Below, in pieces: positions 56,901 to 64,000 of a stretch of DNA of 64,000 nt. The notes under the pieces are model-generated. The model had not been told where the DNA came from. It ran no database searches and was given only the letters and a program-made list of their open reading frames with translations. Made by a program: the position numbers and the translations under genes. Numbering within the stretch: the stretch's first letter is position 1; each line of letters starts with the position of its first letter. The stretch spans positions 31,302,957 through 31,366,956 of the forward strand of contig CM022665.1 of NCBI GenBank assembly GCA_012295275.1. The letters are read 5' to 3'. The DNA comes from Chrysomallon squamiferum. Its lineage: Eukaryota > Mollusca > Gastropoda > Neomphalida > Peltospiridae.

Positions 56901-58704
56901 CAAAACACTAATTCAGTGACTGTATGGTAATAAAGATGCAGTGTATTAATTCAGTTACTTGATAAGCTTGTGCAAAATAAAACAGTACTGTATTATCTGT
57001 GTGAAAAAACCCCAAAACAAAAACAACAAAATCCAAACCAAACACTTCTGTACATTTACAACCTTTTAAAAGCAAGAACTCTACAAAATATCAAAACACA
57101 AATTTTAAACAAAGAAAGAAAGACAGAGAAATTAGAAAAAATAGAGAAAGAAAACATTTAAATCTGGGTAAATAAAATACCAAGTTTTAAGAATCCTTTT
57201 TCTAAGTTTGAATCTGAATAAAGCAAAACTAATTACAAAGCAGTTACTTAGCAATGGTTGGAATGGGTAATATTCCTGTTATTTCTTTATTATAATACTC
57301 AATCATATTAATTTTACTACAAATCATACAAATTCATAAATGAATAAACTTAAACATTAAATAATTAATAACCAGTTTAACCACACTACACCAGCAATCC
57401 AAAACTATGTTCCATTAATGTTTCACACCATCCATCAAGTCATTACGTCTGTATGTTGCCGAATGACAAAACAAATCATATACTTGTAATTTATCAATGA
57501 AAACACAGCTAACACAGTTTACAATCAGAAATGCGTGGACATTCCCTGTCCAAATTTGTGTAAGCACCAGTGGATTCTGATGCCATGTATCATTACGTGT
57601 CTCCAGAGAGCCGTCAAATGCATATGCCATGGATGAAAGGGAAGTTGTTCACCTGTAATTATGGCTGTCCAAACTGTAGCCGTTCAGCAGATCCACTTAG
57701 TGGTAAAACAAATTGACAGCTGATGACATGGAAATATCTGCTAGCTGACAGGAGTTTGCACTGAAGCATGAAGTAAAACTGCTTCAGTCATCAGGCATGA
57801 ATGGATGAAAAGCTTCCAGCAGTCAGGGGATAACAGGAGCAAAAACAAAGTAAAAATGATCAGGAAAAAAAAAGAGAAGGAAAACAACAAAAAAATTATA
57901 AAAAGTAACCCAGATGTTTAGTTTATATTCATGAACATCAGCGTTTTCAGAAAACACTTATTTTTATTCCTTAATATTTAGATTATTTTTTACGGATGTA
58001 ATTTTTACATCGTCTTTAAAATTAACATACTGAATGTCACTCCATAACCCATCAAACTAAATTAATTTAACTTATTATTACATTATAATAATGACTTCCC
58101 TATTTTCCTCTCATTTAGTTCATTATTAATTTATAAATTTATTATTTATTTTAAATCATCAGGTGAATACGGACTTCATGACCAATCAACTGAAGTAAAA
58201 CAAATTTCCCCTAAAAACAGATGGTGGCTTTATTATTTAAAAACTTTATAAATAAAAGGCTTAATTTTTGGAACATTTCATAGACAAAAGGCTTGATGCT
58301 TTGAAAGCAACATACTTTTATATAAAACTGATTCTTTGAAAACATCACAGATGAAAGGATTAATCCTTTGAAATTTTCACTGATATATAATAACAGTCTG
58401 TAAATGAAAGCTTGACAAGTCATCCTGACAACACAATTGTCAGAAACATAAAAGCCAACTGATCCAGAAAATTTAATATAATTATAAGATTATATACCAG
58501 TAGCTGTAAAGGTTAGGTGCATTTGCATAAATGTTAAATTGGGATACAAAGTAAAGTTTACATAACCCATAAACTAACAAATATATTGCTATACAAAAAC
58601 TAATAAATTCTGTATTTGTTTTCAAGAGTTTCCACAAATTAGACTATTTATTCCTATGTATAAAAAAGGGGTGTGATATACCAATAAAATGCTTACTCCG
58701 GTGT

Positions 58705-58838
58705 AGCTGGGAAGAGTTGTAGCTCAGTGATAGAATGAGGAATGACAGATTATGGGATCAATACTGGACTATTTTCTGTTATAACTAAAGTTCCATGCTA
58801 TATGATTTCCTGTCTATGGAAAACTGCATATACTATAA

Positions 58839-58875
<37 letters not shown>
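58705..58875 (+). mobile_element. tRNA-derived SINE-like copy with TA tail
   Basis: GTTGTAGCTCAGTGATAGAATG resembles a tRNA A box, and 30 bases on GGGATCAATACTGGAC resembles a B box. About 70 bases of unrelated body follow and the copy ends in an ATA/TA run. It is not a functional tRNA: the T-arm is degraded and there is no acceptor-stem pairing. Cephalopods and other molluscs carry tRNA-derived SINEs, but I cannot name the family. Confidence 0.5.
58847..58875. repeat. TA microsatellite
   Basis: One of many TA runs (others at 2515-2547, 16430-16453, 19519-19550, 23280-23299 and 53857-53872). AAAT runs are at 10649-10688 and 58952-58993. ATA/TAA runs are at 9748-9778, 17563-17597, 42568-42594 and 46219-46246. 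Confidence 0.85.
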
Positions 58876-58880
<5 letters not shown>

Positions 58881-58953
58881 ATGTCCTTACTGTAAAATTG
58901 ATTTAAAATGGTCTTAAGTTTAGAGGCAGCACATTTTCTTATTCAAATCACCA

Positions 58954-58993
<40 letters not shown>

Positions 58994-59649
58994 ACAAAAT
59001 AATAATAATAAATAAAAGTAGAAATAAAAAATAAAATTAATCTATATGTGATACCTAATAACTATCAATAGTTAAAAATGCTTATTTGTTATTAAAAAAA
59101 ATATACATTCATCATTTGTTCATTCACTCCATTATTATTGAAAATTCTTTCTTGACTGTTTATTGTTCAATTTACAAAACAAATGTTAACAACTATTCTA
59201 TTTTCCACTTACTTTAAAAAAATTACTTTAAAAAAATAATAGTCTCGGAAGATATTATTCAGATTGAATATGATTTATCATTGTCAACTTTTTTGTTCAC
59301 CTAGTTGCCAGAGTTCAGAGCAATAAAATTGTAAACCTGGAATGTAAGTACATGTGTCCTGTAGAAACACTCAATTATCTATACTTTTTTAAGTTTTTAA
59401 AAGAAAATCCAATTTTAGCCAACATGAAATAATAATAATAATAAAAAATTACTTTAAAATTATAGAAATACTCAATTTAACAGACATTATTTTAGGAAAC
59501 ATTTGTTTTTCAGATTTCAAGCATAGTTGTGAAAAATAAAAAATAATAATAATACACAATTTTATTTGTTTTATAAGACATTTTCACCTGTACAAGATAA
59601 AAATTTTGTGTGCCATTAAAAAGGAATATGTGTTTTCAAAAAGACTTAC

Positions 59650-59725
59650 CTGTTCAAATTTTCTAAGTAATCCCCTGAGACTGGTGTTTAGTTCTATCAT
59701 AAAAGGTGAAATATCGAGTAGAATC
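59650..59725 (-). CDS. DMD: Candidate upstream DMD exon (internal exon 55-like or alternative first exon)
   Basis: The donor is a perfect CAG|GTAAGT (minus strand), ending in phase 0, which fits the 37442 exon. The open frame reads ILLDISPFMIELNTSLRGLL then RKFEQ before DLQAEVD. The end resembles human KGVKELMKQWQ|DLQGE, the helix that crosses the exon 55/56 junction. As an internal exon it could start at acceptor GATCCAG (59725) or at CCTTTTATGATAG (44-nt form). As a first exon it could start at the ATG at 59698-59700 (17 codons). An in-frame TAA at 59743-59745 limits it upstream. The homology is weak. Confidence 0.4.
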
Positions 59726-61033
59726 CTGGATCGGGCCAGAGTTTAGCTGGCCAACTCCAAACATGTGAAGTCCAAGGTAAACCAAATGTTAGAGAAAGAA
59801 TTGAAACAAACTGCCTAGGCATGAATAACAGTAATCCAGGTGCAGAAGACAAAACACCAAGTTCACAATATCTATGATATTCTTGAAAAACACCTCAAAA
59901 TATTTCTGTTTAAAAACAAATTAAAATTAAAAAATTGGCTAGCATAATATTTTAGCATTAATTCTGAGTTAAGAAAGAAAATGCAATACATTTGAATTTT
60001 TTTCTTCTTTTTCTTTTTTCAATAAATAATTAACAATAAAAGAACAGAAAATGGTTTTAGAATGTTAAAAATCCCATCCAAGCTTTCTGAATTTTTTTTT
60101 TTTTTTTTTTTAAAGTGACAAAGTAAATGCCTGACAGATTCTAGCAGCAGAAAAGTTATTTCATAGGTAAATCCCAGATGCCTGGTGTTTGCTAATGAGC
60201 TTGGCTCCAAGTTAACATTGGCACAGTCTTTCTATAACCTCACAACTACAAAATGAAATAGGACTGACAATACCAAACATGCTGCTTCCCCGCTGCTAAC
60301 AATGAGACTGAGTCCAGTGGGTATAATAGGAAGCACATGATAAGCAATGCCTGGCTAGCTGTGTATCAGTGATCTCAGGGCCAGTCCAATGTTTACACAG
60401 AGGGGATGTAACTTTGGCCTGTCTAATTTACAATCATTTGACAATAAAATGCAACACCTGGACAAGAAGAAGAATTCACCAAAATTTTACATTTCTGTCT
60501 CTAACAACAATATTATCATTTCAACCATTCTATCAGCTATATTTTGCCTGTATTTATCTGTTCCTTAGCAGAATGATATATTTAAAATTGTAGTTAAAGA
60601 AAAATTTTGAAACTTCATAGTATGAAATAGGGGTTGGTCAAATGTTTTTGGTTTTATGTTCCAAAGCTCATCAAACTTCAAAGCATGAATTAGGGTTATG
60701 TCATTTTTTGTTTTATTTTAAATTGATAGTACTATATATTTAGAGTTTATACAAGATGAACTAAAATAAAATTTCATCTGACAAGTGTAAAAAAGAGAAT
60801 GACAACAATACAAAACTTTTTTAATTATTGGCTTATACATAACTTGCAAAAACATCAAACATAATAATATTGTTTGCAGGAAAGCATAAATAGGAAGAAT
60901 AACAACAATAAAGATAATAGAAAAAAAGGTAATAAAAAATAGATTTTAAGTGTAATCAAAAAGATATATTTGTCAGTTGTTTGATGAATATAATTTAATC
61001 TTTTTTCATTTCACACTTTTTCAAGTGTGCATG

Positions 61034-61035
<2 letters not shown>

Positions 61036-61065
<30 letters not shown>
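61036..61065. repeat. CA microsatellite
   Basis: A pure CA run. Similar GT/CA runs occur at 10601-10620, 40744-40771, 48033-48056 and 55678-55693. Confidence 0.9.
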
Positions 61066-61067
<2 letters not shown>

Positions 61068-62084
61068 TATAAAAACTCGTAGAGACACACACATTCTCGT
61101 GCTCTTACCACATATACACACAATTAAATTCTGACTCATCCAGACATTATTGATTACTTCTTCTTCCCTTCATTAACCTTGCACCTATAAAGTTTTAAAC
61201 TTACTAAAGTAGACTAAGCATGAATGCAAACCAGGTTTTAATTCAAATTCCTGAATTGTTATTTCAGAATGTTAAATAAGAACTCATGAATTTTTCGATA
61301 ATTAATGGAAATTTAGACATTATCAGTGTGTAAACTTTGTAATTAAAACAGCTCTTTTTATTTTCATATTGATTCAGCATCTACAGATCATTAACTCAGT
61401 ATTTACCTGCAAGTATATCATCTCAAGATTTAATCATTACCAAATGAAATATCATCTGTGCAAAATGCAGTCTAATAAGTCAGTGTTAACATGGTCAGCT
61501 TATCCTATTAGGAGTAAATTATTTGTTAAATTTTCTATTTCATGAACTAGTAAAACACATGAGTTTTGTTTTCTGAAATTCAACACTGCTTGTGACAAGC
61601 AGATCTGTAAAACAGGCTCAAGTTGCAGGATAGGCATGATGATGCTAACATATGGTTTAGTTTTGCCAAAATAAATTTTTGGAGAGTTTCTAATCTGGTT
61701 TTGGAATTATCTATTGCAATCAAAATTCTGTTTATAATTAATTCACTTCCAGTTGACTCTTGAAAGTAAAAACAGAAAGATTTAAAAAAAATAATAATTT
61801 AAAGCTGTAAAAATGAAAAGAAAAAGCTTCCTTGAATAAAATCTGGAACTGATAATGTAGATTCATTATGAAGAGTTTTGGTTAATTATCGGATTTAGAG
61901 TTTTTAACAAGAAACCGCTGACAACCATTTTTCTTTTTAATCAAATTCAGGCCAGATTCAAGTCTTAGCAGTGTACCATGGAGACAGTGGCCTTTGCAAA
62001 CCAGGTCTGGTACCATATCCAAGAGTAACACATTTGAGTTAGACTCAAACATTTTGATGTAGATTGAATTGTTCTGTATTGATA

Positions 62085-62175
62085 ATAGCTATTTTGGAGG
62101 ATTGATCCTATGGCCTTTCATATTTTAACCCTGGATTCTATTACTAAGCTATAAGCAATTCATATGTTAATAATT
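62085..62175 (-). mobile_element. tRNA-derived SINE-like fragment
   Basis: Read on the minus strand, ATAGCTTAGTAATAGAATCC then CATAGGATCAATCCTCC reproduces the A-box to B-box layout of the 58.7 kb copy with similar spacing. Both ends are unclear. Confidence 0.4.
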
Positions 62176-64000
62176 TACTGTTGTATGCAAATGTAAAAAG
62201 GGGAGATAATCAACAAAAAAGAAAATTAATTTTTAATATGGTGATAAAAGTAAACATTTTAAATACTGTTATATAAATATTAAACAAAATATAAAAAATA
62301 TTGCAAGCATCTGTAACATATTCATATTATAATATTTTATATTTTTAGGAGTCCACATATCAATCTAGTTTTTATCTTTTTTATCTTTAAAAGTTGTTGT
62401 TTGATTACTTTACAAGGATGTTTTAAAACACAGATGGTCAACAAGCATACATATGCTTAAAAGAGAATAAATGAAACTGAATTTAATAATAAATGATTTC
62501 CTTCTATACACCAGATGTGTTTTTTTTTTTTTTTTCAAATAATGATTAAAAAAATCCTAATAATTATTTCTGCTAACCTGACCATGACTGAAATTCTCAT
62601 TATTTTAGTCTGTTCTGTGAACTCTGTGAAAATAAATGTGACAACCTTATGAAGACTTGCTTTTTCCTTGAGGAATATGTTTTTTTTGTTTCAGACACTC
62701 TTGTTGTAAGATGAGTACTATAGACATCAGTTTATATTTCTGTTTCATTTACCTCTAAAGTTTCCACTCCTGTCAGTGGAAGATGGAATAAGATTAAATA
62801 CATTCAGCTGTGGGTATAAAAACAACCTTAATTTACCTTTTTAAACAGTTAATTTAAGTATACTCTCTAAATATACACTGATACAATTTTTCCCATATAT
62901 ATAAAAAATAATATAAGAAACAAAAGTTGAAAAGGAATGTAAGTTTTTGTTTTGTTTTTAAATGTCTGTATGTTTTTGTGTGTTTGTTTATATTTATATC
63001 TATATGCATATTTAATTTTAATATTTTTTAAGCTCACTGTCCTTAAACTGTAATGAAAAGAAAAAATAGCAAAATGAAACATAGAAAAAAACAAACAAAA
63101 ACAAACACAGATAAAAAAAAAAAAAAAGACCACAAATAAACAAATAATTAAATTAAAAAGATTCTTAACAGGAGTAGTGAAGTGTTAGCAGGTGGTTTTT
63201 TTTTTTTTTTTTTTTGTAGCATTATTACAAAACCAGAAACTAAAATGTTTTGACATTTTAATTGGCCCTGTTAAAATGTTTTCAAACTTCTATTTATAGC
63301 TAAGGAATTATATATTCTCAATATTTTGTCAAAAATGAAAAATAAATGATTTTTCTTCTACTAAGTTTATTCAAATTACATCATTAATTGACCATTCTTC
63401 AATTTTATATAATATTTAAAACTTTCTTTTTTATGAGTTTAGGTATAAAATGCAAACAACCCCTGCAATGTCAAAGACTGAGATTTTTTAAATTCAGTTT
63501 CCCCTTTCCAAAAGATTTTACATTATTGAATTAGAAACTTGTTAAGCAGTAAAATGTCCATGGAAAATGTCACTGACATTATTTATTTTTGTTTTGCTGT
63601 AGTCATTTTGTTAATTGCAGGGGTTGCATAACACAATACTAAATTCAGAAACATTGTTTACATAATGACACTATCAACAACATTACTGATAGAAAAAAAA
63701 TATTTTATTCATTACTCATATACTTTTTTTTTTTTTTTTTTATGCATTCATTTTGTTTTATTTGTTGACTGAGAATCAAAATGTCATGGAACAGCAAGGT
63801 TCTATGGAAACCTTCATTGCTTCATACTGTGAAATGTGGAGAAACCAACTGAGTAGAAAATTGAACGATGGTGATTCCAATTAAGGTGAATTGAGTCCTG
63901 GGTGGAATGTGATTTTCAGTGAGAAATGAAAGGAAATAAATATAACTAAATGATTTTGTAGCTGTGTATTCAATCTTAGTGGAATAAAATAGAAACAATC

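Larger units (their letters stand above)
37443..64000 (-). other. DMD: Upstream DMD intron, at least 26 kb
   Basis: No exon with certain dystrophin sequence was found to the right edge. The two candidate isoform or upstream exons (38444-38464 and 59650-59725), repeats and SINE-like copies are listed separately. Patches with more G and C than average (about 39600-39860, 41350-41600, 42880-43080, 44290-44470, 52480-52680, 57415-57860, 60180-60420, 61920-62060) have stops in all frames or only short ORFs and remain unexplained. Confidence 0.6.

Noticed and set aside
57415-57630. 71-codon minus-strand ORF MAYAFDGSLETRNDTW... as a dystrophin isoform start
   Set aside because: No good donor in phase 0 within the plausible coding part. 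Kept only as part of a composition island.
62753-62807. Possible 55-nt minus-strand exon (LNVFNLIPSSTDRSGNFR) with acceptor TATACCCACAG and donor AGAG|GTAAAT, phase-compatible with the 44-nt form of the 59.65 kb exon
   Set aside because: AT-rich, no spectrin-like heptads or homology. Splice sites of this quality are frequent by chance in 26 kb of intron.

Overview
This is eukaryotic, metazoan DNA. It is very AT-rich, with dense simple repeats, spliced genes and introns from about 100 bases to over 20 kb. The protein sequences are invertebrate in style: an eight-ligand ZZ zinc finger and a PSPSPQHS / DMHSRLE tail. With the long introns, tRNA-like SINEs and an ornithine carbamoyltransferase gene, this suggests a lophotrochozoan, most likely a mollusc and possibly a cephalopod. 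The species assignment is inference.

Two genes are present and they converge. At 223-1138 (+) are the last two coding exons of ornithine carbamoyltransferase (OTC), the mitochondrial urea-cycle / arginine-metabolism enzyme. The rest of that gene lies off the left edge. From 37442 down to 5960 (-) run 23 coding exons of the C-terminal part of dystrophin (DMD). Joined, they give one open frame of 973 residues plus stop, with every splice phase matching. In order it encodes the last spectrin repeats, the WW domain, the EF-hand region, the ZZ finger, the syntrophin-binding segment, two dystrobrevin-type coiled coils and a divergent tail. The region 1139-5959 between the two stop codons holds both 3' UTRs and intergenic DNA.

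The remaining 26 kb (37443-64000) looks like the large intron upstream of the exon equivalent to human exon 56. It holds two candidate coding starts or exons whose donors fit that exon in phase: a 7-codon first exon at 38444-38464, placed like the start of human Dp116, and an exon at 59650-59725. Two candidate in-frame cassette exons lie within the gene. One (21389-21463) inserts 25 residues into the first EF-hand loop. The other (12356-12388) inserts 11 residues where vertebrate DMD is also alternatively spliced. The window therefore appears to contain most of the machinery for a short, Dp116-sized dystrophin isoform series.

Non-coding structure includes a perfect 27-bp-arm palindrome (48635-48702), tRNA-like SINE fragments, several degenerate tandem repeats, and a recurring pattern in which tandem copies of an exon's 5' splice-site region extend into the downstream intron. 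There is no prokaryotic content, CRISPR array, virus or recognisable intact autonomous transposon.
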